From positions 1 through 14,864 of the forward strand of contig JASBTO010000129.1 in assembly GCA_030148365.1 (NCBI GenBank): a DNA stretch of 14,864 bases. The letters are read 5' to 3'. Shown one piece after another: positions 1 through 8,315 of this stretch. How positions within the stretch are numbered: position 1 is the stretch's first letter; every line of letters starts with the position of its first letter. This DNA comes from Kangiellaceae bacterium (GTDB lineage: Bacteria; Pseudomonadota; Gammaproteobacteria; Enterobacterales; Kangiellaceae). The notes beneath the pieces were generated by a model. It saw only the letters and a list, made by a program, of their open reading frames with translations. It was not told the origin of the DNA and did not search any database. Made by a program: the position numbers and the translations under genes.

Positions 1-1314
1 ATGAAGAATACTGACACTGTGAAAATAGCCGGCGACACTGTCCTTGGCGAGGCTCTGGAAGGTCGATTTGGCGCGGAACATGCGTGGAGCCCAGTCAAGT
101 TTCGGATACATCCTGCCCAGCGAACCGAACACCGGCTGACGGATCGAAAGCGGCAACCAGGATCTGGCGCGGTCTTCTATGTTTTGCCATTTGTAACGAC
201 GATAGCCGGCAAAATTCTCGTCACCGCCATCGCCTGACAAGGCCACGGTGACACTCTTTCTCGCCAGCTCACACACCCGGTAAGTGGGTAGTGCCGAACT
301 GTCGGCATAGGGTTCGTCATAAATATCGCTGAGCTTGTCAATCAGTGAAAAATCATCGGACGCAACCTGCCCCTGATGGTGATCGGTGTGGTACTGATCC
401 GCAACCCGACGCGCATAATCCGACTCGTCAAAATCCTTGCGATCAAACGCGATCGAGCAGGTGGTCACCGGCTTGTCACTGTGCTGGCTCATCATGGCCA
501 CCACGGCACTGGAGTCGACACCACCAGAAAGAAAAGCACCGAGGGGCACATCGGCGATCATTCTCATCTCGACCGCCTCATCCAGGCGCTCAATCAGGGA
601 TTCCTGCAACTCCTGCTCGTCGCCAAAAGACTGGGGCCGGAATTCCAGTTGCCAGTAGGCACGGCTGCGAATATCGTCTGCAGACACCGTCAGACAATGG
701 CCGGGCTTGAGTTTCCAGGTATTCCGGTAAACGGTCTTGGGTTCCGGGATATAGCTGTAGGCGAAGTAGTCTTCGATGGCCTGGGGGTCACGGGTCCGGT
801 CAAATTGCGGGTGTTCGGTGAGTGCCTTGAGCTCAGAACCAAAGATAAAGTCTCCGTTGCCAAGTCTGGAGTAAAACAGCGGCTTGATACCGAGGCGATC
901 CCGGGCCAGAAACAGTTGCTGTTTTGATTCATCCCAAATTGCGAAAGCGAACATGCCCCTCAGTCTGGATACGCAGTCCTCTCCCCAGACCAGATAGGCA
1001 TTGAGGATGACCTCGGTATCACAGCGGGTATGAAAACGTGCGCCCTGTTTTTCCAGCTCGGCGCGTAATTCCCGGAAATTATAGACTTCGCCATTGTAGG
1101 TGAGGCAGACCGTGCCGTTATCACTCACCAGCGGCTGAGCGCCCCCTTCGATGTCGATGATGGACAGGCGGCGATGCCCAAGACCGATCCCGGGCCGGTG
1201 GAAAAACCCCGAGCCGTCCGGCCCCCGGTGCTCGAGTCGATGGGTCATTCTGGCGAGCAAATCCTGATCGACGGGCGCCTTACCCGGCCTGAAGATTCCG
1301 GCTATCCCACACAT
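1..1314 (-). CDS. XrtA-associated asparagine-synthase-like amidotransferase (5' part; runs off left edge)
   Basis: This encodes a glutamine-dependent amidotransferase of the asparagine synthetase B family. It uses glutamine-derived ammonia and ATP to amidate a carboxylate, and in exosortase A loci the substrate is thought to be a sugar acid or other EPS component. 438 codons are visible and the frame is open to the window edge; the family is usually about 630 residues, so the C-terminal third is missing. It starts MCGIAG, giving the N-terminal nucleophile Cys2 of a class II glutaminase. Further glutaminase signatures are HRGPDG, RRLSIID and YNGEVYNF. The ATP-pyrophosphatase signature SGGVDS lies at residues 263-268, followed by LSGDGGDE. 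The ATG is one base after the stop of the upstream glycosyltransferase gene, with GGAGG 10 bases before it (1325-1329). It resembles the amidotransferase 1 family of exosortase A systems (TIGR03108). Ordinary AsnB is the alternative; the operon position favours the EPS role. Confidence 0.9.
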   Translation of the reverse strand, partial: MCGIAGIFRPGKAPVDQDLLARMTHRLEHRGPDGSGFFHRPGIGLGHRRLSIIDIEGGAQPLVSDNGTVCLTYNGEVYNFRELRAELEKQGARFHTRCDTEVILNAYLVWGEDCVSRLRGMFAFAIWDESKQQLFLARDRLGIKPLFYSRLGNGDFIFGSELKALTEHPQFDRTRDPQAIEDYFAYSYIPEPKTVYRNTWKLKPGHCLTVSADDIRSRAYWQLEFRPQSFGDEQELQESLIERLDEAVEMRMIADVPLGAFLSGGVDSSAVVAMMSQHSDKPVTTCSIAFDRKDFDESDYARRVADQYHTDHHQGQVASDDFSLIDKLSDIYDEPYADSSALPTYRVCELARKSVTVALSGDGGDENFAGYRRYKWQNIEDRARSWLPLSIRQPVFGSLGRMYPKLDWAPRMFRAKSTFQSLAKDSVAGYFHSVSILH

Positions 1315-1315
1315 G

Positions 1316-2449
1316 TCATGCAGCCCTCCGCTTGATGAGGAGACTCTGGTAAAGATTGTCGTAGGTTTCGACCATACGGCCAAGCGCAAATAATTGGCGC
1401 ACCCGGTCAAGCGCCGCCCGACCATGTGCCTGCCGCAGTCCGGGCTCATTCAGATACCGGCCAATCGCCGCCGCCAATGCCGACGGATCGGACGGAGGTA
1501 CAATAAACCCGGTTTCGGTATCTGCCACCAGTTCGGCATTGCCGCCTACGTCCGTCGCCACCACCGGCAATCCCGATGCCATGGCTTCGAGGATGGTATT
1601 GGAAATGCCTTCAGCCAGTGACGGCAATACGAAAATATCGATTTGCCTGAGCCAATATTCGACGTCCGGCCGGCTACCGGTCAAGGTAACCCGATCCAGC
1701 ACGCCGGCGTCGCTGAGCAACTGCTGACATAGCGCATAGTTTTGCCCGTCTCCCACCAGTAGCAGCCGTAAATCCTGTTCCTGAAATTGTCCGGCAAGGG
1801 CAATAAACGCCCGGCAAAGTGCCGGTTGATCCTTGACCAGGTCCATACGACCGACGGTACCCAGCGTGATCGTTCGCTCGGCGCCTGACGCGTCCCGGGG
1901 CTCCGTGCCCGGCGTAAACTTTGTGGTGTCCACACCATTGTAAATCTGGGTGATCCGATCAGGCTTGACGCCCACATAATCCACCAGATAGTCCTGCTGT
2001 GCCCGGGACAGGCTGATAATTCTGTGGGCAAAGGGTAACGTCAGTTTACGGGTCAACAGGTTCTTGCCATTGAGGCCATCCCGATCTTCGTAATCCCGGC
2101 CATGTTCGCCATGGACCCGCAGAGAAACCCCGGCCAGGGCAGCCATGGGCAGGCATTCAATCGTCGCGAGATTCCGCGTATGCACAATATCCGGCTGCTG
2201 GTTTCTGAGCAGTCGGGACAGCGCCGGAAAGATTTTCCAGGTCGACCCCGGCCCCTTTTCAAGGCTATGGAGTTCGACGCTCCGGGTCAGCCGGCCGGCG
2301 AACTCTTCATCAATGTCGGTCAGCGAGATAATCCGATGGCGGTAATGGTCAGGCAGATGATTGATCAGGTTCACCAACCCGTTCTCCAGTCCACCAACCG
2401 CGAATTTGTAGATAATGTGAGTTACGGTAATCGGGCGCTCGGCGTTCAT
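1316..2449 (-). CDS. GT4 family glycosyltransferase, PEP-CTERM/EpsH1-associated (TIGR03088-like)
   Basis: This is a retaining GT-B glycosyltransferase of family GT4, 377 residues, predicted to act at the cytoplasmic face of the inner membrane in assembly of the EPS repeat unit. The N-terminal acceptor domain begins with HIIYKFAVGGLENG, typical of the exosortase-associated sugar transferase family. The nucleotide-sugar domain has VGRMDLVKDQ at residues 199-208 (Arg and Lys for donor phosphates), and the E-x7-E motif is intact at E280/E288 in LAEGISNTILEAM, followed by ASGLPVVATDVGG. Donor and acceptor cannot be told from sequence. Its ATG overlaps the exosortase stop codon as ATGA (2446-2449), with GGGGGAA 8 bases upstream, so translation is probably coupled. 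The amidotransferase gene follows after one base. Confidence 0.93.
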   Translation of the reverse strand: MNAERPITVTHIIYKFAVGGLENGLVNLINHLPDHYRHRIISLTDIDEEFAGRLTRSVELHSLEKGPGSTWKIFPALSRLLRNQQPDIVHTRNLATIECLPMAALAGVSLRVHGEHGRDYEDRDGLNGKNLLTRKLTLPFAHRIISLSRAQQDYLVDYVGVKPDRITQIYNGVDTTKFTPGTEPRDASGAERTITLGTVGRMDLVKDQPALCRAFIALAGQFQEQDLRLLLVGDGQNYALCQQLLSDAGVLDRVTLTGSRPDVEYWLRQIDIFVLPSLAEGISNTILEAMASGLPVVATDVGGNAELVADTETGFIVPPSDPSALAAAIGRYLNEPGLRQAHGRAALDRVRQLFALGRMVETYDNLYQSLLIKRRAA

Positions 2450-3969
2450 TTGCGCGGTTCCCCCGATTCAATGCCGGCAATCAGCTCCGGCAGGCTTTCG
2501 GTGATTGCCGTCTCCAGTCTTGACCGGGCTGCCGCCTCATCATCGTTGACGGCTGTGAACAGGGTTATCCCGTAGGAAATTCCGTCGTCGTCCACAAGTG
2601 CCAGCCGCGCCCGCTCCAGCAAGGCCGGGATCCGGCGACTACTGATTTCGCCATCAATCACAAAAAAGTGCACCAGCAAAATCTCCGCATTGGCAACACC
2701 CCGGAGCTTTCTGGCCGGCAGACTTCCCGACGGCCCCGACACCGTCTCCATGCCAACCACCTGCCACAAGCGTTCGGCATAGACGCTATTGGCGCTGGCG
2801 GTCAGGTCACCACCCTTCACGCGGTTAAAATATATGGAGACTTCAGCATAGACCGGCAACTGGTCTGCCTGCATCGCCCACGCCGATTTCTGGTGAGCAG
2901 TCCGGCGCGAACTCCCCAACATGACGGCATTTTCCATACGGGACCAGTTCCCGGCTTGCTGCGGCATAACGAATTCCGGAAAATCCGAAATATCCGGCGA
3001 TGCCGGCTTTATCAGACCGACGGTGAGCAGAACCAGCACCGCAGCAAACCCGGCGACAACCAGACGGCGCTTTTGTGACCCATCGTCAGTGCCGGCCACC
3101 GCTCCGGTCGCTACCACGGTTTCAGGGTCGGGATCCCGGAAGAAGCCGCCCACCCAGAACATCAGGAACAGCACCAGGCCGAAGAAAATCCAGCCATAAA
3201 GAATGTGATCGACGCCAACCGCATATTTGTGATTACTGAGATGGGCAATTACAACAATGCCATAGGCCCGCAGACCATTGGCGATAATCGGCACCACCAC
3301 CGAGGCAGCAATAAACAGGGCCCGCTTGTAGGTCTTCTGGTATTGCAAATAGGCATAGAGCGTCGACAGGGCCACCGAAGCAATAAGATAATTGATACCG
3401 CTGCAGGCCTCGGCGACGACGAAGTTTCCGGAAGGAATGCTGATGTACAGACCTTCGAAAAACACCGGGATATCCGAGAGCCTGAGCAGCGCGACACTGA
3501 ACTGGGCGGTAAACTCCTGCAGGTCCGGCACCAGAAATTTTCCGAAGGGAACCGCAAAGACCGTATAAACCAACGGAAAGACAATGGCCCGGCTAAATTC
3601 GGTACCGGTCACCGTGACCAGTGCTACCGGCAGTACCGCAATGATTATCAGGTGTTGTACAAGATTGATGTCCAGCACCCAGCTGGCCAGCCATAACAGA
3701 CCCAGCGCCGCCAAAACGGCCACACCCGGCATCCAGACCCGAAGGGGAATGCCGGTGAGCGTTTCTCGCTTTCTCCAGATCAGATACATGGATATCGGCA
3801 GGATCAGGAGACAGTGGTTGAAACTTCGGTTATTCAGCCATTGATCCAGTATTGACACCCAACTTGGCCAGAATGCGAATATTGACGCAGTGACGATGGC
3901 CACCCATGCCGCGACACTGGCTTGCCAGTTCGCCGGTGGCCGGACTGCTTTGATGACCGTCGTAGACAT
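2446..3969 (-). CDS. xrtA: Exosortase A fused to C-terminal EpsI domain
   Basis: This is an integral-membrane cysteine transpeptidase of 507 residues that recognises and cleaves the C-terminal PEP-CTERM sorting signal of exported proteins. The exosortase part (about residues 15-280) has roughly eight hydrophobic segments and the family catalytic residues: Cys189 in AEACSGINYL, Arg234 in NGLRAYG, and His255 in VDHILYGW. A further hydrophobic segment at about 303-320 leads into a soluble, predicted periplasmic EpsI-like domain (about 328-500, DUF3485 type) with GNW near 340 and a YFNR motif. EpsI is a separate gene in some genomes and fused in many XrtA proteins, so the fusion is not itself unusual. 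The start overlaps the FemAB-like stop by one base (TGATG). No PEP-CTERM substrate is encoded in the window, so targets lie elsewhere. I am sure of the family and less sure of the exact membrane boundaries. Confidence 0.96.
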   Translation of the reverse strand: MSTTVIKAVRPPANWQASVAAWVAIVTASIFAFWPSWVSILDQWLNNRSFNHCLLILPISMYLIWRKRETLTGIPLRVWMPGVAVLAALGLLWLASWVLDINLVQHLIIIAVLPVALVTVTGTEFSRAIVFPLVYTVFAVPFGKFLVPDLQEFTAQFSVALLRLSDIPVFFEGLYISIPSGNFVVAEACSGINYLIASVALSTLYAYLQYQKTYKRALFIAASVVVPIIANGLRAYGIVVIAHLSNHKYAVGVDHILYGWIFFGLVLFLMFWVGGFFRDPDPETVVATGAVAGTDDGSQKRRLVVAGFAAVLVLLTVGLIKPASPDISDFPEFVMPQQAGNWSRMENAVMLGSSRRTAHQKSAWAMQADQLPVYAEVSIYFNRVKGGDLTASANSVYAERLWQVVGMETVSGPSGSLPARKLRGVANAEILLVHFFVIDGEISSRRIPALLERARLALVDDDGISYGITLFTAVNDDEAAARSRLETAITESLPELIAGIESGEPRK

Positions 3970-5000
3970 CAGCCGAGGTGCCTCGATAACATCGGCCCGA
4001 TTACCCGGGTGATCGGTAACGGGATCTTTTTCCAGGCCTTGATGGCGATCCTGTAGCGGGGATTGAGCGGATTGAGCTCTGGGATGGCAGACTTGCCGAC
4101 CGGCAAGTATTCATAAGCCAGCGGTTCGGGTTCGAACCCCCAGTATTTTTTGAAGTTGAACGCGCCGGTGCCGGCTTTGCTTCGACCGTAGTCAAAGATT
4201 CTCGCGCCCCGCTCGCTGGCGTGGCACATCAACGACCAATACATGAAGTCATTACCCGCGAGTTTCCTGGCAGACGGATTGCCGCCTCCATAATAGGGCA
4301 GCACTTCGTCCCGGAAATAAAAACTCATGACACTGGCCACGACCTTGCCTTCGTGTGTCACAGTCAGAATATCGCAGGCATCGGCAAATACTTCCCTGAG
4401 TTTCCGGAAATAGGCACGAGCGAAAACCGGTGTGCCCAGATTCCGGACACTGCACTCGTAAGCGCCGTAAAAGTCGTCGAGTTGCTCATCGATCTGCCAG
4501 TGCAGGTCGGCTTTGATCCCCTTCCTGACCATGGCTCTCTGTTTGCGCGGAATAGCCTTCATATTGGCCTCGGCGTCCGCGGAAATGGGCTTGCGAAAAC
4601 GGTAGTAGAGATCTCTGGATTGCCAGCCAAGTTTCGGGGTCGTGTGACGGAGTTCCACATAATCAACGTTAAGTTGGCTGGCTATGGCCAACACTTCCTG
4701 CTCGAGGAGCGTCGTCGCTTTTTCATCCGTGGACAGGATCCCGCCGTACACACAAAACGGGAGGGATACGAGCCGCTTGCCGAACAGGATGTGTTTCATC
4801 ACCGCCAGCGGTAGCACCGCACAGATGTCGCCCTGCTCGCTCTCGACATACAGGAAAATGCACTCATGACCCGCGGCCTCTTCAATCACCGTGCGCCAAC
4901 CGGACAAGTGAAAAAAAGTGCCCGCCTCCTGGCTGTGCACGAACCGGTCCCAGTCTGCACTACGCTTGTTATCCAGTCGGGAGATCCGCAATTTACTCAT
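3969..5000 (-). CDS. FemAB/GNAT-like protein, PEP-CTERM system-associated (TIGR03019-like)
   Basis: This 343-residue protein has the double-GNAT fold expected of FemAB-like aminoacyl transferases. True FemA/FemB proteins add amino acids from charged tRNA to peptidoglycan precursors. In exosortase A loci the role is not proven, but transfer of an acyl or aminoacyl group to the polysaccharide is plausible. Visible features are an N-terminal FFHLSGW motif (29-35), a basic helix IPRKQRAMVRKG (150-161), SVRNLGTPVF (184-193) and the GNAT_6-like core with YYGGGNPSARKL (236-247), the conserved FDYGRSK (269-275) and FKKYWGF (283-289). The frame is open upstream to 5222, but the ATG at 4998-5000 is chosen: it overlaps the deacetylase stop codon as ATGA, the protein then begins at the usual family N-terminus, and the longer version would read antisense-like residues inside the deacetylase gene. 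It is translationally coupled on both sides. Confidence 0.92.
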   Translation of the reverse strand: MSKLRISRLDNKRSADWDRFVHSQEAGTFFHLSGWRTVIEEAAGHECIFLYVESEQGDICAVLPLAVMKHILFGKRLVSLPFCVYGGILSTDEKATTLLEQEVLAIASQLNVDYVELRHTTPKLGWQSRDLYYRFRKPISADAEANMKAIPRKQRAMVRKGIKADLHWQIDEQLDDFYGAYECSVRNLGTPVFARAYFRKLREVFADACDILTVTHEGKVVASVMSFYFRDEVLPYYGGGNPSARKLAGNDFMYWSLMCHASERGARIFDYGRSKAGTGAFNFKKYWGFEPEPLAYEYLPVGKSAIPELNPLNPRYRIAIKAWKKIPLPITRVIGPMLSRHLG

Positions 5001-5848
5001 GCCGGGCCTCCGTCGAGAAACACTTCGTCCATGCGCCGCCAGCGGAAATCCTGGCCGAGTCTGGCCAGCCGATCTGCCATGCGGTTCAGATTCAGATAAT
5101 GTCGGAATCGGGTTTTGCGGGACAGGCCCGCGACCCGTGGCTGGCTGGCATCGATCTCCCAGGGATGGAAATAAAAGACAGCCGACTGGCCGTCCCGGAT
5201 ATTGACCCTGCGGATCAGCCACTTGCTCAGTCGATAGGGATAAAGACGGAAGTAGCCGCCTCCCGCCGCCGGCACATTGACGCCGGAAATGTTGCAGGTG
5301 GTCAGGGGAATTTCACGGAAAGCCTCGTTTTTGACCGGGTTCCAGGAAAACCGTGGAGCGTCCGGCATGCCATAGTGATCGTGGCGTACCGGGTAAACAC
5401 TGGAGCTGTATTGGAAACCTGCCTCTATCAGTTTTTCAAAAGCCCAGGGTGTCTTGCCGTTAATGGAAAAACTGGCAGCCCGGTAACCCCTGACGGGCTG
5501 ACCCGTACAGTTTTCGAGTATCTGTTTGCTGGTGTGAATGTCCTGAAAAAATTCATGGGCACTTTGTGCCGAGACGCGAATGTGGTTCATGCCATGGCTG
5601 GCGATCTCATGGCCTTCCCGGACAATTCTGGCCAACAGCTCAGGATACTGCCTGGCGATCCAGCCCAGCACAAAAAATGTGGCGGTGATATTGTTGGCCG
5701 CGAACAGCTCGAGAAGATTGTCGGTGTTGCTTTCTACCCGTCCCGGGATGGATTGCCATGATTCACGGTTTATAACCGCATTAAAAGCAGATACCTGAAA
5801 GTAATCTTCCAGATCGACTGACATCCCATTTACAATATTCTCCGGCAA
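4997..5848 (-). CDS. XrtA-associated polysaccharide deacetylase (TIGR03006-like)
   Basis: This is a NodB-type carbohydrate esterase (family 4) of about 283 residues that removes N- or O-acetyl groups from the EPS or its precursor. The residues for metal binding and catalysis are visible: Asp in VDLEDYF (11-17), His85 and His89 in SHGMNH, Arg in RGYRAASFSI (120-129) and His228 in FYFHPWE. The C-terminal part is the DUF3473-type extension seen in exosortase-associated deacetylases, ending WRRMDEVF. There is no signal peptide, so it may work in the cytoplasm or be exported by another route. The start is unusual. A TAG stop lies shortly upstream in frame, and the only candidates are TTG at 5846-5848 (with GGGG 7 bases before it) and ATG at 5822-5824. 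TTG is preferred because family members usually carry a few residues before the VDxEDYF motif. It lies 27 bases after the beta-barrel gene. Confidence 0.93.
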   Translation of the reverse strand: MPENIVNGMSVDLEDYFQVSAFNAVINRESWQSIPGRVESNTDNLLELFAANNITATFFVLGWIARQYPELLARIVREGHEIASHGMNHIRVSAQSAHEFFQDIHTSKQILENCTGQPVRGYRAASFSINGKTPWAFEKLIEAGFQYSSSVYPVRHDHYGMPDAPRFSWNPVKNEAFREIPLTTCNISGVNVPAAGGGYFRLYPYRLSKWLIRRVNIRDGQSAVFYFHPWEIDASQPRVAGLSRKTRFRHYLNLNRMADRLARLGQDFRWRRMDEVFLDGGPA

Positions 5849-5875
5849 GCCTTCGCCCCAATTTGTTTTTTCTGT

Positions 5876-7393
5876 CTAAAAGTACTTCAGGAAACTTATA
5901 AATACCCTGTTTTCATTATATTCACGGCCGAGATCACCGTCGCGATTGTTAACCCTGAAGCCCGTGGTCACTTCCGCATCGCGAGACAGGACAAACGTGT
6001 AACCCGCATACAGATTATAGTAATCCGCTTCCCGGCTCGTAAGCTGGTCCTTGATCCTGTCCCAGTAAAAACCGGTGGTGAGCCGGTTCTCATCCTGGAA
6101 GCGGTAAATGTGGGTAAAATCCAGTCCGTAAGCCCGGTCCGCATCCAGTGTGGTGGTAAAACTTTCCCGATCTTCGGCGAAAATCCGGGCATCCCATTTA
6201 TACCGGCTGGTTTCGAACTCGTAACCGAGTTCCGCCCGTTTCCGACGGAACTCCTGGTTAACCAGCGTAAAGACGTTGAGGTCATCGAACAGCAGGTCGA
6301 TCAGCGAGGGCGGTAATGCCGCAATCAGGGCGGGGCTCAAGTAGTCTTCCGGTGCCAGGGTGGACGTCGAGAGCCGCTGGGTATTAGTTACTTCATCGGA
6401 ATAGCGGAAATAAAGCCGGGAATTGCCGAGATCACGGATCGCCTCCGCATGCCACGAATCACCGATAACCACGCCGACCTCCCGATCCTGCCAGCCCAAG
6501 TCAAAACTGACCCGATCCGACGGTTCGTAATGGATCGCAGCCTGCTTGTCGTTGCTGCCGGACAGGGCTTCCATATAGAATTTTGAAGAAGGCGTCCAGC
6601 GAAAGCCGGCGGACCAGTAATTACCGTCCGTGCCTTCCTCAATCCCGGAAATATCATTTCTGGTCTCACCGGCGCGGACCAGAAAAGTCACCGTCCGGTT
6701 GATTACCCGATCGACATAGGCATTGAGGCTTTCCCGTTTCCGGGTGCCCTCCTCAATCTCCCTGACATCGTCTTTGGACTTGTAATAACTGAGGCCCCAT
6801 CGGGTCTGATTGAAATAGGCGCCGCTATTCAGCGACAGGAGCCCGGAATAGAGTTCCGCATCCGATACGTTACTGCTGCCCGGATTGCTGTAATCCACTT
6901 TCTGCGCGGTCAGTCGGCTGTACAAGGTGACATAGTTCTGGAAGCTGTGACGCACGTAGGGGCTTACGGAATAGGAGACCACATCGGCGCGGTTACCATT
7001 CGGATTCAGGTTGTCTCTAGAGCGCGGCCCTTCTACTGTGGCATTTACCTGGCTACTCGATACCCCGGCATCCAGAAACAGCCAGTTCCTTACAAGTTCG
7101 CTTTTCAGATCGACGTGCCCGAAGATATTGGTTGCGTTCTCATCCGATTCGTCGACATAGAAAATATTCTGGACAGCAACATCCGCGTCAAACTCGAACC
7201 TCTGCGTTCCGGCATTGATTTCGATCCCGGGCGTGATTTCCGAGACAAACTCTCCGTCTTTATCGTCTTCGGTAAGCCGGAGGTTATCGGTATAGGTTTC
7301 CGCCGCGTACACCCGTGGGCGGATATCCCAATCCACCGCCGCGGCAGGCACGGAAACAGCACAAATTATCACCAAACAAGAAAGGCGCTTCAT
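5876..7393 (-). CDS. Outer-membrane beta-barrel protein, PEP-CTERM system-associated (TIGR03016-like)
   Basis: This secreted protein of 505 residues is predicted to form an outer-membrane beta-barrel, and its exact function is unknown. A signal peptide is clear: MKRL, a hydrophobic core (SCLVIICAVSV) and a cleavage site after PAAA, about residue 19. The mature part is rich in alternating aromatic and polar residues (RLYFRYSDEV, LYAGYTF, GFRVNNRDGDLG) and ends in FLKYF, a C-terminal aromatic as outer-membrane barrels need for BAM-dependent assembly. It resembles the hypothetical family that follows the tyrosine kinase gene in exosortase A loci. It may help the Wza lipoprotein move polymer across the outer membrane. 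The frame extends to a TTG at 7408, but ATG 7391-7393 is chosen because GGTGA sits 8 bases before it (7402-7406) and the signal peptide starts there. It begins 20 bases after the kinase stop codon. Confidence 0.88.
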   Translation of the reverse strand: MKRLSCLVIICAVSVPAAAVDWDIRPRVYAAETYTDNLRLTEDDKDGEFVSEITPGIEINAGTQRFEFDADVAVQNIFYVDESDENATNIFGHVDLKSELVRNWLFLDAGVSSSQVNATVEGPRSRDNLNPNGNRADVVSYSVSPYVRHSFQNYVTLYSRLTAQKVDYSNPGSSNVSDAELYSGLLSLNSGAYFNQTRWGLSYYKSKDDVREIEEGTRKRESLNAYVDRVINRTVTFLVRAGETRNDISGIEEGTDGNYWSAGFRWTPSSKFYMEALSGSNDKQAAIHYEPSDRVSFDLGWQDREVGVVIGDSWHAEAIRDLGNSRLYFRYSDEVTNTQRLSTSTLAPEDYLSPALIAALPPSLIDLLFDDLNVFTLVNQEFRRKRAELGYEFETSRYKWDARIFAEDRESFTTTLDADRAYGLDFTHIYRFQDENRLTTGFYWDRIKDQLTSREADYYNLYAGYTFVLSRDAEVTTGFRVNNRDGDLGREYNENRVFISFLKYF

Positions 7394-7413
7394 CAAATGG
7401 GTCACCAAAAAAG

Positions 7414-8310
7414 TCAGTTTACTGAATAATAATAACTATAATATTTTGATGCCCGAATCCTGGTCGCCTTGTTCAAAACCAGTCCGATGGGTATATCGGT
7501 GTGGATCTTCATGGCATCGACTGCTTCTTTTACGTCTTTTTGACTGGTCTTTTCTGCTTCGACAATCATGGCAATCTGCCCCATCATACCGGCAAGTACA
7601 TTCGCTTCCGTGGTTGCCAGCATGGGTGGGGAATCGAAAATAACAATTCGGTCGTGATAGCGCTCAGACAGTTCCCGCATCAGGTCCCGCATTTTTGAAC
7701 TGGCCAGCAGTTCGGTGGACAGGTGATGCGGAGAGCCCGCGGGCAATAAGGTGAGATTGGGAAGGTTGGTCTTGAATATCAGCTCGTTGATATCCCCTTC
7801 GCCACACAAATAGTCGACAAGTCCGCGATTGGACTCGACACCGAAAAACTTGGAAACCCCGGGCTTGATAACATCGGCATCGACCAGCAGTACGGTCTTG
7901 TCCCGCTCCGCTGCGATGCTCAGGGCCAGACAGATCGCATTGAAAGTCTTGCCTTCGCCCGGGAGGGCGCTGGTCACCATTATCAGGTTTCCGTTATCGA
8001 CCTGGCCGGCTGTTCGACCTTCCGCGTTCATCAACAGAGGCCGCTTGATGACCCGAAACTCTTCCTGGATCCGACTGCGGCTGTTTTCCGGCACCAACAT
8101 GCCCTTGGCACGAAGTTTTTTGAAATCGACCTGGCAATATCTTTCGCTATCCAGAGAATCTCCGGACTCCGCTCTGGCTGTCAGACCGGATTGGTCACCA
8201 TTGACCCGTTCCTTTTCGGCCTTCCGGATTTCGCTATCGGTCTTGTCTTTCTTGTCTTCGGACGATTGTTTTTCGTCCAGTTTCATCGCGGCTTTTTCAA
8301 TAAGACTCAT
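7414..8310 (-). CDS. XrtA-associated tyrosine autokinase (BY-kinase, TIGR03018-like)
   Basis: This is a cytoplasmic bacterial tyrosine kinase of 298 residues that pairs with the chain-length protein encoded just upstream; cycles of autophosphorylation control polymerisation and export. Walker A is SALPGEGKT (114-122), Walker A' is VLLVDADVIKP (140-150), and Walker B is IVIFDSPP (222-229). The C-terminal tyrosine cluster is short, with Tyr290, 291, 293, 294 and 295 just before the end. The first about 60 residues are highly charged, rich in Lys, Glu and Asp, and probably disordered. The conserved region PENSRSRIQEEFRVIKRPLL (75-94) precedes the ATPase core. It starts with ATG preceded by GGAGG 9 bases away, and the chain-length gene ends 5 bases upstream. 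Splitting of the membrane activator (Wzc-N/Wzz-like) and kinase into two genes is normal for this system. Confidence 0.94.
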   Translation of the reverse strand: MSLIEKAAMKLDEKQSSEDKKDKTDSEIRKAEKERVNGDQSGLTARAESGDSLDSERYCQVDFKKLRAKGMLVPENSRSRIQEEFRVIKRPLLMNAEGRTAGQVDNGNLIMVTSALPGEGKTFNAICLALSIAAERDKTVLLVDADVIKPGVSKFFGVESNRGLVDYLCGEGDINELIFKTNLPNLTLLPAGSPHHLSTELLASSKMRDLMRELSERYHDRIVIFDSPPMLATTEANVLAGMMGQIAMIVEAEKTSQKDVKEAVDAMKIHTDIPIGLVLNKATRIRASKYYSYYYSVN

Positions 8311-8315
8311 GAATT

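Noticed and set aside
1..1314. Truncated amidotransferase pseudogene
   Set aside because: The frame is open to the window edge, so the missing part is due to the window border and not to a lesion.
4221..4814. Plus-strand open frame of about 197 codons
   Set aside because: It is entirely antisense to the FemAB-like gene, with no domain and no ribosome site of note.
5001..5222. N-terminal extension of the FemAB-like protein
   Set aside because: The added residues are encoded within the deacetylase gene in another frame and resemble no domain; the ATGA overlap start at 5000 fits the family.
5099..5761. Long plus-strand open frame opposite the deacetylase gene
   Set aside because: It lies antisense to a gene with full catalytic motifs, shows no recognisable domain, and is typical of shadow frames in GC-rich DNA.
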